A stretch of 64,000 nucleotides of DNA from JAPOXR01 sp965199765 (GTDB taxonomy: Bacteria; Pseudomonadota; Alphaproteobacteria; Rhodobacterales; Rhodobacteraceae), in assembly GCA_965199765.1 (NCBI GenBank), contig CBDATC010000002.1:1178001-1242000 (forward strand). The letters run 5' to 3'. The stretch's first letter is position 1. The number at the start of each line of letters is the position of its first letter. Shown here piece after piece: positions 1 to 8,273 of this stretch. The position numbers and the translations under genes were made by a program. The notes under the pieces are model-generated. The model had not been told where the DNA came from. It worked only from the letters and a program-made list of their open reading frames with translations, and ran no database searches.

Positions 1-39
1 GAGATTGATCTTCAAAAAATAGAACGCTAAATCAATAAA

Positions 40-152
40 TTCCCGAGCGGGAATAATTAGCAAGCGAGAAGGTCCTATACACACCATTTTTCCCGAGCGG
101 GAACATTCTTCTTTACATCATCGTCTCAATCGTATATCTTCCCGTTCAGGAA
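40..152. promoter_or_regulatory. Three HipB-type operator palindromes upstream of hipB
   Basis: Three copies of a 14-bp palindrome lie just before hipB. Two are identical, TTCCCGAGCGGGAA at 40-53 and 90-103. One is diverged, TTCCCGTTCAGGAA at 139-152, ending four bases before the start codon. Their starts are 50 and 49 bp apart, close to whole helical turns, so dimers bound to them would sit on nearly the same face. HipB repressors are known to autoregulate through several spaced palindromes. That these are HipB sites is inferred from position and repetition. The third would also cover the ribosome-binding region. Confidence 0.8.
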
Positions 153-156
153 GAAA

Positions 157-375
157 ATGATGACCTCAACTGACATTGGGACCACCATACGCGCCGCGCG
201 AAAAGCGCAAGGCCTTCGGCAGGACGAGCTCGCTGCTGCGGCTAATGTCGGCGTACGCTTTCTGGTCGAGCTCGAAGCAGGCAAGGAAACGGCCCAGCTC
301 GGCAAGACGCTAGCGGTTCTGGCCGCACTCGGGATCGACGTGTCCCTGACCCTGCCTAACGGATCCGGCGCATGA
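157..375 (+). CDS. hipB: HipB-like antitoxin, XRE-type DNA-binding protein
   Basis: A 72-residue helix-turn-helix protein. Residues 8-60 fit the XRE/HipB fold (GTTIRAARKAQGLRQDELA, then a recognition-helix stretch ending in LVELEAGKET). It should bind the palindromes immediately upstream, repress the operon and neutralise HipA. A second ATG directly follows the first, so translation may start three bases later. The stop overlaps the hipA start (ATGA at 372-375), indicating translational coupling. It is short for HipB, consisting of little more than the DNA-binding core plus a short tail; this is common in compact hipBA pairs. Confidence 0.88.
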   Translation: MMTSTDIGTTIRAARKAQGLRQDELAAAANVGVRFLVELEAGKETAQLGKTLAVLAALGIDVSLTLPNGSGA

Positions 376-1634
376 CACGGCGGCTTATCATCTGGTGGGA
401 CGGCGAGCGTGTTGGCCAGCTTGCGCTGAACGACTATGGCGAGCCTGAATTCAGTTATGCAGAAGACTGGCTCGCAATGCCGAACGCGAGGCCCGCTTCT
501 GCGTCTCTGCCGCTGCAACCCGAACCATTCGACCGGAGGACGACTCTCCCCTTCTTCGAGGGCCTCTTGCCCGAGGCATCTCAACGCACAGTCATCGCGC
601 AGGCGCTTGGCATCTCCGAACGAAATGAGTTCAGACTCCTGGAAGAGATTGGCGGCGAGGTCGCAGGGGCGATCGAGGTCTGGCCGGAGGATGTCGAACC
701 TATCATAGCAGGCAAGTCAGAAACATCCAGGATTCTGAGCGACGAGAAGCTGGTTGCGCTTATTGATCGGTTGCCGATGCGCCCCATGCTGGCGGGCGGC
801 GAAGACGGTTTGCGGCTCTCGCTCGCCGGCGCGCAGTCGAAACTGCCCGTTGTGTGTAGGGACGGAGCCATCGCATTGCCTGCACCGGGGCAGCCGACAA
901 CCCATATCCTGAAGCCTGAGATCGCCCGGTTCGACGGCACAGCCGAGAACGAAGCCTTCTGTATGCGGCTCGCCCGCGCCATCGGGCTAGAGGTCGCTGA
1001 AGTGAAGTTTCGCAGCGTCGGCGACAAGCGGTTCCTGCTGATCGAACGCTACGACCGGCATATTGGAGAAGATGGGAAAACCATTCGTCTCCATCAGGAG
1101 GATTTCTGCCAGGCGCTCGGTTTCATGTCGACTCGCAAATATGCAAGCGATGGCGGGCCGGTTTTTCGTGACTGTTTTGCCCTTATCCGGCGGGTGGCCT
1201 CCCGGCCCGCGACCGAAGCGCTGAAGCTTCTGGATGCAGCCCTGTTCAATGCCATCATCGGCAATGCCGATGCGCATGCGAAGAATTTCAGCCTGCTCTA
1301 TCTGCCGGATCGGACGCAGCTCGCGCCGCTCTATGACCTTCTCTCCACGGTCGTTTATCCCGACCTCAGCCAGCGTTTTGCAATGAAGATCGGCAGACGC
1401 CGAACGCTTGAGGAAATTTATCCCACCGACCTCGATAAGTTCGCAAAGAACATCGAGATTCGCGCACCGTTTGTTCGTAAACGGATGGAAGAGATCGCGG
1501 GTGCCATCGTCGAAAAATCTGAAAGCGTGGCGTCCGCGCTTGCCTTGCCGAGCGACCGGCGACCAATGCTACATGAGATACGTGACACTATTACAGGGCG
1601 CGCACATTTACTACTGAGTCGGCTCAACACCTGA
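372..1634 (+). CDS. hipA: HipA-like serine/threonine kinase toxin
   Basis: A 420-residue HipA-family kinase. The N-terminal couple_hipA region carries FFEGLLPE at 61-68. The Gly-rich nucleotide loop SLAGAQSK is at 150-157 and the ATP-contacting Lys is in HILKPE near 181. The catalytic loop NADAHAKNF is at 298-306, and the metal-binding Asp is in PLYDLLS near 322. All kinase residues expected of an active enzyme look present. Known HipA proteins phosphorylate aminoacyl-tRNA synthetases and induce dormancy; the substrate here is not known. It is coupled to hipB by a 4-bp overlap. The toxin appears intact, unlike most nearby mobile genes. Confidence 0.9.
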   Translation: MTRRLIIWWDGERVGQLALNDYGEPEFSYAEDWLAMPNARPASASLPLQPEPFDRRTTLPFFEGLLPEASQRTVIAQALGISERNEFRLLEEIGGEVAGAIEVWPEDVEPIIAGKSETSRILSDEKLVALIDRLPMRPMLAGGEDGLRLSLAGAQSKLPVVCRDGAIALPAPGQPTTHILKPEIARFDGTAENEAFCMRLARAIGLEVAEVKFRSVGDKRFLLIERYDRHIGEDGKTIRLHQEDFCQALGFMSTRKYASDGGPVFRDCFALIRRVASRPATEALKLLDAALFNAIIGNADAHAKNFSLLYLPDRTQLAPLYDLLSTVVYPDLSQRFAMKIGRRRTLEEIYPTDLDKFAKNIEIRAPFVRKRMEEIAGAIVEKSESVASALALPSDRRPMLHEIRDTITGRAHLLLSRLNT

Positions 1635-1680
1635 CGCAGGCACGTCACCGTTCCCCAAGCATAGTTCGGCTTCCGCAATT

Positions 1681-2920
1681 AGTGTCTGCGGGAAAAGTCG
1701 ATTCGGTCGTTCTAAGCCTTACCGTGCATGGAATTTTCTGCTGTTCATGGTTGCGAAGATTCGGAGGATACGGCGTAAAAGCGGAAGATTCGCCCAGATA
1801 TTGTGTCAAATAGGCGAATCTTCAACAAAAGGTAATGCCATGAGAACCACATTTGAGAAAAATCTTCAACTGTTTCATGTTCCGATCGAGGAACTTCAGA
1901 TCAACGAGCGGTCGCGGGACGACATTCCCCGTCTGCTGAGCGGCCTGAAGGCGCTTTACTGCGACGAGAAGTCCCGTCAGGCGGTTTTGGCTCACATGGA
2001 GGCGAAGCATTCGGAACGGGCCAGCCTTGAGAACGGCCGGCCGGGCATGAGTTTCCGGCAGGTTCCTGCCCTGGCATTTTGAAGCAGGGACTCAACCGCG
2101 GCTTTGACCGTCTTGAGGAGATGCGCAGGCATGCCGAAATCCGGATCATGCTGCAGTGTCCGGATTATCATGATCAGTTCAAGTCTCCCCGGATCGCGCA
2201 CAATCTGACGGAGCTTCTCGACGAGGATACGCTTCGGTTCGTCAACAGTAAAATCATGCAGCTCGGTCACAGGATCGTAAAAGCAGCGGTCCGGTCGATG
2301 TGAAGGCGGATTCGTTTGTTGTGGAGACCGATGTCGAACATCCGGTCGGTCACCGTCCGCTTTCCGAAGCGGTGAGCTGTGCGCCCGCAGGAACATCAAA
2401 GGCTGGCGGCAGCACAAGCATCTGAAGGTCAATCCCGGGAATTGCTCCAGCCGGCTGTCAAGGCGATCAGGAGCTGCTGCGCTACGGCGGCGAAGCTTTC
2501 GGGCCATGTCCGCACCCGCCTGATCGACGGAGACATGGCGCCGCACGGGGATAAGATCTTCTCGGTGCACGAGCCGCACACGAGGTGGATATCGAAGGGC
2601 AAGGCCGGTCGGCCGGTCGAACTCGGCGTGCCGGTCTCCATCGCGGTGGACCGGCTGGGCTACAAGCTGGACTGGGAGATCCAATGGACCGGCGGCGACC
2701 GGGAAAGCATCGTTCCTCTGGCCGAACGGATCAGCGCGCAGTTCGGGCGGATCGGCGTCTTCAGCCTGGACAAAGGGCATTGGTCGCCCGGCATCCTGGC
2801 GGCCCTTGACGATATCGCCGAAATGCCGGTGATGAACAAAAAAGGCCGCCGCATTCAGTCTCCGTCAACCGCCGGCGAACTGTTCCAAAATGCAGAATCA
2901 GGGGGTTTTTAACTGACACT
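1681..2920 (+). mobile_element. Degenerate IS1202/ISNCY (ISDol1-like) insertion sequence, copy 1
   Basis: An element of about 1.24 kb begins AGTGTCTGCGGG at 1681 and ends with the inverse GACACT at 2915-2920. Both the leader (1683-1840) and the terminus reappear in inverse orientation at 15.13-16.13 kb, which is how the ends were set. Between them lies a broken transposase gene. No clear target-site duplication is visible. Family assignment rests on protein patterns (RPGM near the N-terminus and GDKIFS, PHTRWISKGKAG and RPVELG downstream) typical of this group. It lies directly after hipA, so the hipBA module sits at the edge of a mobile region. Confidence 0.75.
1840..2912 (+). pseudogene. 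IS1202/ISNCY-type transposase, frameshifted
   Basis: The reading frame opens at ATG 1840 (MRTTFEKNLQLFHVPIEEL) and leaves frame near 2075 just after the RPGMSFRQV motif. It continues in another frame to about 2290, is disrupted again between 2290 and 2379, then runs open to 2912. The last part holds the best-conserved block, with IFSVHEPHTRWISKGKAG around 2560-2620. At least two frame breaks rule out a full-length product, so the element cannot move itself. Comparison with the copy at 15-16 kb shows that the breaks are not in the same places. Confidence 0.75.
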
Positions 2921-3031
2921 AACTGGCACTACGTACTAACCAAATAAATCTCAGTGCTTTTGGGTGAGGTTTATAGAGGTGTCCTTTAATCGGATATAGG
3001 CCTTGCGGCACTTGAAGCGAGTCCAAAAGAC

Positions 3032-4075
3032 CTAAGAGCTTCCCGTAAAGTCATTTCTGGCCTTTTGAAGAATGCTTTGTGTTTTCTCATCGAGCGCCGT
3101 GACGGCCTGCTCTATTGCCGCCTTCCATTTCGGGCCGTTATTCTCTGCAATGCTCAATGCTTCGCCCAGCTCAAAAGATCGCCGTTTAGAATGGGCTTCA
3201 ATGAGGATACTTGCCTGAAATATATCTTTATCCGCTTTTGCAAATGATCCTTCATGTCGCCGCGTTGCTACAATCAATTTGTGAACGGCATATCGGGAAG
3301 GGTCAGGAACACGAACGGGGATACCGCCACGATGCAGCACCACTGACCAGACCGGATCTTTGATCAGGAAGTCCAGGAACCGTAACGGAGTAGCGCTGGC
3401 GCCGCCCAAAGCAGGCATATCTGCAGCCTTACCCTGGTGTTCGTCACTGCCTCTGTTTGGCGTTAGCAATTCGACGCGATAACGATCCTTATTGACGAAG
3501 GCGGTCACGGCTTGCGGGTCGAGGTCAGGCACGGGACTGAAGCTTTCATCCACCCGCTGCAGCACATCAAGCATAGGCGGCATTGAATCATCGACGGCAT
3601 TAGAAATCGCTTTGAACTGCGCAAAGTCCGCATCCTGGGTCATCAGCGAAGTCGAAGGGAGCTTTGAACCTAACAGGCCTGCATAGGCTTGGAATGCAAC
3701 AGTACCGATAAGCACACCCTGCAAACGAAAGAAGCCAGCTTTCCAGAGCGCTTCGACAATATCGCCTGTGGTGGCGTCCGGACGCGGTAGAACCTGACCA
3801 AGGGCGCGCACCAATTCGCGCCGTTCGGTAAAGCTAGCTTTGAGTTCTTTGAACGTTTTAACGCGGTCGGTTATTTCGGGCTCTGCGACGGGGCCGACAT
3901 ATCGTCTTTTCCGACCACCATCTTGGTATTTCTGGAAGTACCAATACTCACGCAACTTGGAGGTTACTTTGACAAACTGACCTTGCTCATCGAAATCTTG
4001 ATCAAAACTTGCATCGAGGCACCTCTCGATGAGTTCTGCGAAGATCGTTTGCAGGGCAAGGCTGATTGGCTTCAT
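3032..4075 (-). CDS. GSU2403-family nucleotidyltransferase-fold protein
   Basis: A 347-residue protein whose start is set at MKPISLAL; an upstream in-frame extension to 4243 is possible but lacks family-like sequence and crosses the operator-like repeats. The middle matches the NTP_transf_8/GSU2403 group: an LIGTVAFQAYAGLLG stretch near 150, a DADF acidic pair near 175, and a C-terminal RVPDPSRYAVHKLIV segment. The fold is that of nucleotidyltransferases and the biochemical role of the group is unknown. It stands alone between an IS and the his operon, close to hipBA. A toxin, antitoxin or regulatory nucleotidylation role is possible but is only inferred from setting. Confidence 0.7.
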   Translation of the reverse strand: MKPISLALQTIFAELIERCLDASFDQDFDEQGQFVKVTSKLREYWYFQKYQDGGRKRRYVGPVAEPEITDRVKTFKELKASFTERRELVRALGQVLPRPDATTGDIVEALWKAGFFRLQGVLIGTVAFQAYAGLLGSKLPSTSLMTQDADFAQFKAISNAVDDSMPPMLDVLQRVDESFSPVPDLDPQAVTAFVNKDRYRVELLTPNRGSDEHQGKAADMPALGGASATPLRFLDFLIKDPVWSVVLHRGGIPVRVPDPSRYAVHKLIVATRRHEGSFAKADKDIFQASILIEAHSKRRSFELGEALSIAENNGPKWKAAIEQAVTALDEKTQSILQKARNDFTGSS

Positions 4076-4090
4076 GGTGTATCCGTAAAA

Positions 4091-4157
4091 GTTATACCGG
4101 GTTTTTAAAACCAGACACAACATAAGTGTTATACCTGCTTTTGTAAACAGGGTATAA
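4091..4157. promoter_or_regulatory. TATAAC-type repeats upstream of the nucleotidyltransferase gene
   Basis: The leader of the minus-strand gene holds an interrupted inverted repeat at 4129-4157 (TTATACCTG on one arm, CAGGGTATAA on the other, with one extra base). A third half-site, GTTATACC, lies at 4091-4098, just before the start codon. One arm can double as a minus-strand -10 box (TATAAC). The arrangement is that of an autoregulatory operator; the binding protein is unknown. Confidence 0.4.
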
Positions 4158-4849
4158 TTGATCGGGCAATAGTCACGTGAACCCCGATAACTGAACCCTA
4201 GATTGCTATGGAATCCGTCTCCTGGTACGGTGCGGGAGTTCAAATAGGGGGGTCTACTCCAAACGATTTAGCTCGAAAATTCCAGATTTTCGGCAATCTT
4301 TCCCACTTAAATGCAGGAACACAATTAACCTCACAGAGTTAAGTAAGTCTTTGTTTCTTTTGATATTTGAGTTTTATGCGGAGCAATCGCCCGCTCACGA
4401 GTGCCGAAAATTGAAACAGCTTACCCACTGATTTAAGTGGGTTTTGGACACTTCGCTTTGGTTTGATCGGTAGGTTTTGTGAGCTGCCAACCTTAAGGCA
4501 TCGGCGCTTCGCAGTCGCCTTCGTATGGCACCATGATCCGCGTACTATGGTCGCCGAACCGCTTCCGGGAATGAGAAACGCAAGGTCCCACTTCATGTTG
4601 CTAGCCTCCAAAGCCGCACAAGTTCGAGGTCTTGTGTTCCGAGGAATTGATCTTTACAATAGTCTCCTGGTTGGGGCAGGGAATCCACGCGTTTCCCTGC
4701 CGTTTGTATAATTGGTCTGACGAAAAAATCGAGTTTACTCGAACGCAAGCATCCACGAACCGACCGTTCAATCAGGTTCAGGGTATCTATTGTATAGAGA
4801 AATCCTCCGCATATAGCTAAAGTGCAGCGTTTGATTAAGGAGCAACTTA
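4158..4849. other. Gene-free stretch before the his operon
   Basis: About 690 bp with only short, unconvincing open frames on both strands. A 7-bp hairpin, ACCCACT with AGTGGGT, sits at 4423-4442 and is followed by TTT; it could be a weak terminator. The promoter of the his operon must lie here or within it; a TATTGTATAGAG stretch around 4788-4799 resembles a -10 region, without a clear -35. I see no RNA gene. Confidence 0.4.
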
Positions 4850-5437
4850 GTGAGAAATGCCGAAATAGTACGCAACACAACTGAGACCCGTATCAAAGCC
4901 AATATTGGTCTTGATGGCACAGGTTGGTGTGAATTGCATTCTGGTGTTGGCTTTCTTGATCATATGCTTGAGCAACTGGTTCGCCATTCGTCGATTGACC
5001 TCAGCTTAGAAGCCACGGGAGACACCCATGTCGACGATCACCATACTACAGAAGATGTCGGTATAGTCCTCGGTTCCGCGTTGTCCAAAGCTCTCGGAGA
5101 TAAACGGGGGATCAATCGCTACGGTCAATGCAGTCTACCCATGGACGACGCGTGGATTGATGTCGCTTTAGATCTTTCAGGTCGGCACTATCTTGGCTGG
5201 GATGTGACTTTTCCCACACAGAAAATCGGCCGCTTCGACACCGAACTTATTCGTGAGTTTTTCAGGGCGTTTTCTGCTCATGGAAAGATAACACTGCATA
5301 TCTCCAAGAGATGCGGCGACAACAGCCACCACATTGCCGAAGCCATTTTCAAGGGTGTTGCCCGGTCCCTGAGAACTGCTATCTCAGCCCCTTCGGAAAA
5401 TCTTGATCAGATTCCGTCGACAAAGGGAATGCTTTGA
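4850..5437 (+). CDS. hisB: Imidazoleglycerol-phosphate dehydratase
   Basis: A 195-residue enzyme for the sixth step of histidine synthesis, converting imidazoleglycerol phosphate to imidazole acetol phosphate. The manganese-binding signatures are visible: GFLDHMLEQL near 35, the DDHHTTEDVG block at about 62-71, and CGDNSHHIAEA near 155. Length matches monofunctional HisB. GTG is the start, preceded by AAGGAG at 4837-4842 with a 7-base spacer. It is the first gene of the hisB-hisH-hisA-hisF-hisE operon, and hisH begins one base after its stop. Confidence 0.97.
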   Translation: MRNAEIVRNTTETRIKANIGLDGTGWCELHSGVGFLDHMLEQLVRHSSIDLSLEATGDTHVDDHHTTEDVGIVLGSALSKALGDKRGINRYGQCSLPMDDAWIDVALDLSGRHYLGWDVTFPTQKIGRFDTELIREFFRAFSAHGKITLHISKRCGDNSHHIAEAIFKGVARSLRTAISAPSENLDQIPSTKGML

Positions 5438-5438
5438 C

Positions 5439-6077
5439 TTGAGCGCTGTCATTATAGACTACGGTTCCGGCAATCTGCATTCGGTTGAAAAAGCTGTTTC
5501 CAAAGCAGCGACTGAACTTCAGACCGATGAGGTTGTGGTGTCTTCAGACCCCGACGTTGTCGCGGCCGCGGACAGATTGATTTTGCCCGGTGTCGGCGCT
5601 TTTTCCAATTGCCGTCGGGCATTGCTGGATAACGGACTTGATGGAGCTATTGAGCATGCGGCAATTGTCCGACGCGCGCCTTTTCTGGGAATCTGCGTGG
5701 GCATGCAGCTGTTGGCGGAACTCAGTCTGGAACACGGCAGAACTCAAGGTTTCGGATGGATTGCTGGAGAGGTTCGAGCGTTGGAAAGGACGAATTCCGC
5801 TGCTAAAATCCCGCATATGGGCTGGAACAGTCTTCATCGTCTCAAGCCCCACCCGCTACTCGCCGGTGTTTTTGAATCCACAGATGTATACTTTGTTCAT
5901 TCGTTTCATTTTGCGCCGATTAACGCCGAGAATTGCATTGCGCAGACTCTATATGGATCGTGGTTTGCGGCTATTGTCGCGAGCGGCAATATCGCAGGGA
6001 CACAGTTTCACCCTGAAAAGAGCCAAAAAGCCGGGCAGCGGCTTCTCGGCAACTTCCTGAAATGGAAGCCTGTGTGA
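5439..6077 (+). CDS. hisH: Imidazole glycerol phosphate synthase, glutaminase subunit
   Basis: A class I glutamine amidotransferase of 212 residues that supplies ammonia to HisF. The nucleophile Cys is in LGICVGMQLL and the His/Glu of the triad are in GTQFHPEKSQ near the C-terminus. The family begins at a strand followed by IDYGSGNL, so the TTG at 5439 (read M-S-A-V-I-I-D-Y) is preferred over an ATG at 5403 inside hisB. AAAGGGA lies about 11 bases upstream. It is coupled to hisB with one base between stop and start. Confidence 0.95.
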   Translation: MSAVIIDYGSGNLHSVEKAVSKAATELQTDEVVVSSDPDVVAAADRLILPGVGAFSNCRRALLDNGLDGAIEHAAIVRRAPFLGICVGMQLLAELSLEHGRTQGFGWIAGEVRALERTNSAAKIPHMGWNSLHRLKPHPLLAGVFESTDVYFVHSFHFAPINAENCIAQTLYGSWFAAIVASGNIAGTQFHPEKSQKAGQRLLGNFLKWKPV

Positions 6078-6081
6078 TCAA

Positions 6082-6801
6082 ATGATTCTCTTTCCTGCCA
6101 TTGACCTGCAAGATGGACAATGCGTCCGATTGATCAGGGGCGACGCAGAGCAGTCCACGGTCTATAACGACAACCCATCCGCACAAGCCCGGATCTTTGC
6201 CGACGCCGGATGCAAATGGATGCATGTCGTCGACCTTGATGGGGCATTTGAAGGTTTCGCCAGAAACTCCGATTCCGTTACAAGAATCCTGAATGCGGTG
6301 AATGTCCCGATTGAGCTTGGCGGTGGAATTCGCGACACGGCGGCAATTGATTTCTGGTTGGATCACGGGGTTGCGCGCGTAATCATCGGCACCGCCGCTG
6401 TGGAGAATCCATCACTTGTTAAGAGTGCGGCCCTACGGCATGAGGGAAAAATCGCAGTTGCAATCGATGCGCGAAATGGATTGGTCTCAACGCGAGGATG
6501 GGTAACCGATACCGACCGCGACGCCATAGATTTGGCTAAGCAATTCGAAGACTGCGGTGTTGCTGTTGTAATCTACACCGACATTGAACGCGATGGTGTC
6601 CTAAAGGGGCCAAATATTGAAGCGACAGCCGAGCTCGCTGACAATTTAACGATCCCGGTGATCGCATCAGGTGGTATATCGTCCCTAGAGGACCTCAGGT
6701 CGTTAGCTGCGAAATGTCCGGGATTGGAGGGAGTGATCGTTGGCCGAGCTCTTTACGATGGCCGCATTCAAATCGAAGACGCGCTTGCGGTTTTGAATTG
6801 A
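6082..6801 (+). CDS. hisA: Phosphoribosylformimino-5-aminoimidazole carboxamide ribotide isomerase
   Basis: A 239-residue (beta/alpha)8 barrel. It opens with ILFPAIDLQDGQCVRL, whose Asp is catalytic in the family. ELGGGIRD near 77 and IASGGISS near 193 are the two phosphate-binding loops of the half-barrels, and YTDIERDGVLKG near 168 carries the second catalytic Asp. It isomerises ProFAR to PRFAR, feeding HisF/HisH. The gene starts four bases after hisH. A gap of about 100 bp with no evident gene separates it from hisF, unusual within an otherwise tight operon. Confidence 0.96.
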   Translation: MILFPAIDLQDGQCVRLIRGDAEQSTVYNDNPSAQARIFADAGCKWMHVVDLDGAFEGFARNSDSVTRILNAVNVPIELGGGIRDTAAIDFWLDHGVARVIIGTAAVENPSLVKSAALRHEGKIAVAIDARNGLVSTRGWVTDTDRDAIDLAKQFEDCGVAVVIYTDIERDGVLKGPNIEATAELADNLTIPVIASGGISSLEDLRSLAAKCPGLEGVIVGRALYDGRIQIEDALAVLN

Positions 6802-6904
6802 GCAAGGTGCTTCATGTGAATTGCGCTAGCTTAAGTTCCACAGCTTCCGGCAGGAATCCACAAAGCCCCGGTCTTTGCTGCAATGCCGATGCAAAGCCTA
6901 TTCG

Positions 6905-7666
6905 ATGCTGAAGGCTCGCGTCATACCCTGTCTGGACATACGGAATGGCCGAATTGTCAAGGGCATCGGTTTCGTCAAACTTCGGGATGCTGGCGATCCG
7001 GTGGAAGCCGCTTTTCGTTATGATGCTGAAGGGGCGGACGAATTATGCTTTTTGGACATCACCGCATCGATTGAAAAACGCGGTGCGTTGTTAGATTTGG
7101 TTTCGCGAACAGCAGAGTGTTGTTTTATGCCGCTGACCGTCGGCGGCGGTGTTAGGGACCAATCCGATGTCGAAGCGCTGCTTAGGGCGGGCGCCGACAA
7201 GGTGTCTTTCAATTCGGCAGCGGTTGCTGATCCCGGCTGTATTGAACGTTCCGCTCTTCGGTTTGGCAGTCAATGCATAGTCGTGGCGATTGACGCCAAG
7301 AAAGTTTCCCCCGGCCACTGGGAAATATTCACACATGGCGGGCGGCGTTCAACCGGAATTGATGCGTTGGAATTTGCACAAGAAATCGAAAACCGCGGCG
7401 CCGGAGAAATTCTTCTCACGAGCATGGATCAGGACGGAAGCAAGTCTGGATTTGATCTTGAGCTTACGCGGTTGATCGCCGACAACGCAAAGATTCCGGT
7501 CATTGCATCCGGAGGTGTTGGAACGCTTGAACACCTGGCTGAAGGCATAAAGATCGGCCATGCTTCCGCCGTGCTCGCAGCTTCCATCTTTCACTTTGGC
7601 ACATACACAATTCGACAAGCGAAAGAGTATATGTCCAATGAAGGAATTCCGGTGCGGCTGACATGA
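6905..7666 (+). CDS. hisF: Imidazole glycerol phosphate synthase, cyclase subunit
   Basis: A 253-residue barrel. MLKARVIPCLDIRNGRIVKG is the canonical N-terminus, so the ATG at 6905 is chosen over one 30 bases upstream. Phosphate loops TVGGGVRD and VIASGGVG and the catalytic Asp region SMDQDGSKSGFD are all present. With HisH it makes imidazole glycerol phosphate and AICAR. The stop overlaps the hisE start by four bases (ATGA). Confidence 0.96.
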   Translation: MLKARVIPCLDIRNGRIVKGIGFVKLRDAGDPVEAAFRYDAEGADELCFLDITASIEKRGALLDLVSRTAECCFMPLTVGGGVRDQSDVEALLRAGADKVSFNSAAVADPGCIERSALRFGSQCIVVAIDAKKVSPGHWEIFTHGGRRSTGIDALEFAQEIENRGAGEILLTSMDQDGSKSGFDLELTRLIADNAKIPVIASGGVGTLEHLAEGIKIGHASAVLAASIFHFGTYTIRQAKEYMSNEGIPVRLT

Positions 7667-7986
7667 CAACTCTAGAAAACCTCGAAAAAACAATCGATGA
7701 ACGCTGCACGGCGAACCCGGAAATTTCTTGGACCGCAAAACTAATTGCCGACGGCAGCGTGCGCTGCGCACAGAAATTTTGCGAAGAAGCCATTGAGGCT
7801 GGCTTGGCCGGAGCGCTCGGAAATCGACAAGACCTTGTTAAAGAGGCAGCCGATACGCTCTACCACCTGTTGGTGCTCCTAAAGATAAACGATGTGAAGT
7901 TTCAGCGTGTTTTGGAAGAGTTGGAGAAGCGGCAGGGACAATCTGGCATTGCAGAGAAGCGTTCTCGGAGCAATGGCCCGACCTGA
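7663..7986 (+). CDS. hisE: Phosphoribosyl-ATP pyrophosphatase
   Basis: A 107-residue all-alpha MazG-like enzyme for the second step of histidine synthesis, hydrolysing PR-ATP to PR-AMP. The metal-binding pattern is clear: QKFCEEAIEAGLAG near 38 and LVKEAADTLYHLLVLL near 60. It is last in the his cluster and translationally coupled to hisF. HisI, the partner cyclohydrolase, is not in the window, as is usual where hisE and hisI are separate. Confidence 0.94.
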   Translation: MTTLENLEKTIDERCTANPEISWTAKLIADGSVRCAQKFCEEAIEAGLAGALGNRQDLVKEAADTLYHLLVLLKINDVKFQRVLEELEKRQGQSGIAEKRSRSNGPT

Positions 7987-8070
7987 TAGCAAACTCTCCA
8001 GGACCAAATTGGAGGCAAACATTGGGTGCAGTTCAATGCAACGTGGTTTAAGATCGGAAAGGAACATCAC

Positions 8071-8265
8071 ATGCGCTGGCTGAGCCTAATGCTAATGGCG
8101 TTCGCACTACTGACCCAAACTGCAGCTGCCGACGAACTTCCTGCGCCGATCTCTTGTTATCAGGAAAGCGCGAACAGCAACGACCTCGCTTCCTATGCGG
8201 CATGTTTCATCGCTGACGCTGAAATAATTGATGCCTCGCGCATGTCCCTACAATACGCTCAATAG
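8071..8265 (+). CDS. Truncated secreted NTF2-like protein
   Basis: A 64-residue ORF with an excellent signal peptide (MRWLSLMLMAFALLTQTAAADE) and GGAAAGGA upstream. The remaining about 40 residues (CYQESANSNDLASYAACFIADAEIID, given here only as its pattern: one helix then an acidic strand) look like the first part of a SnoaL/NTF2-like domain. Such domains normally run to about 120 residues, so the gene is probably a C-terminally truncated remnant; it stops eight bases before the SDR gene. Function unknown. Confidence 0.5.
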   Translation: MRWLSLMLMAFALLTQTAAADELPAPISCYQESANSNDLASYAACFIADAEIIDASRMSLQYAQ

Positions 8266-8273
8266 GACCGAAC

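Noticed and set aside
1992..2780. 262-codon open frame on the minus strand
   Set aside because: Antisense to the transposase pseudogene, rich in Arg/Pro, with no family pattern; the same shadow occurs over copy 2.
4339..4611. 90-codon minus-strand open frame before the his operon
   Set aside because: Basic, featureless translation with no family resemblance and no good start signal.
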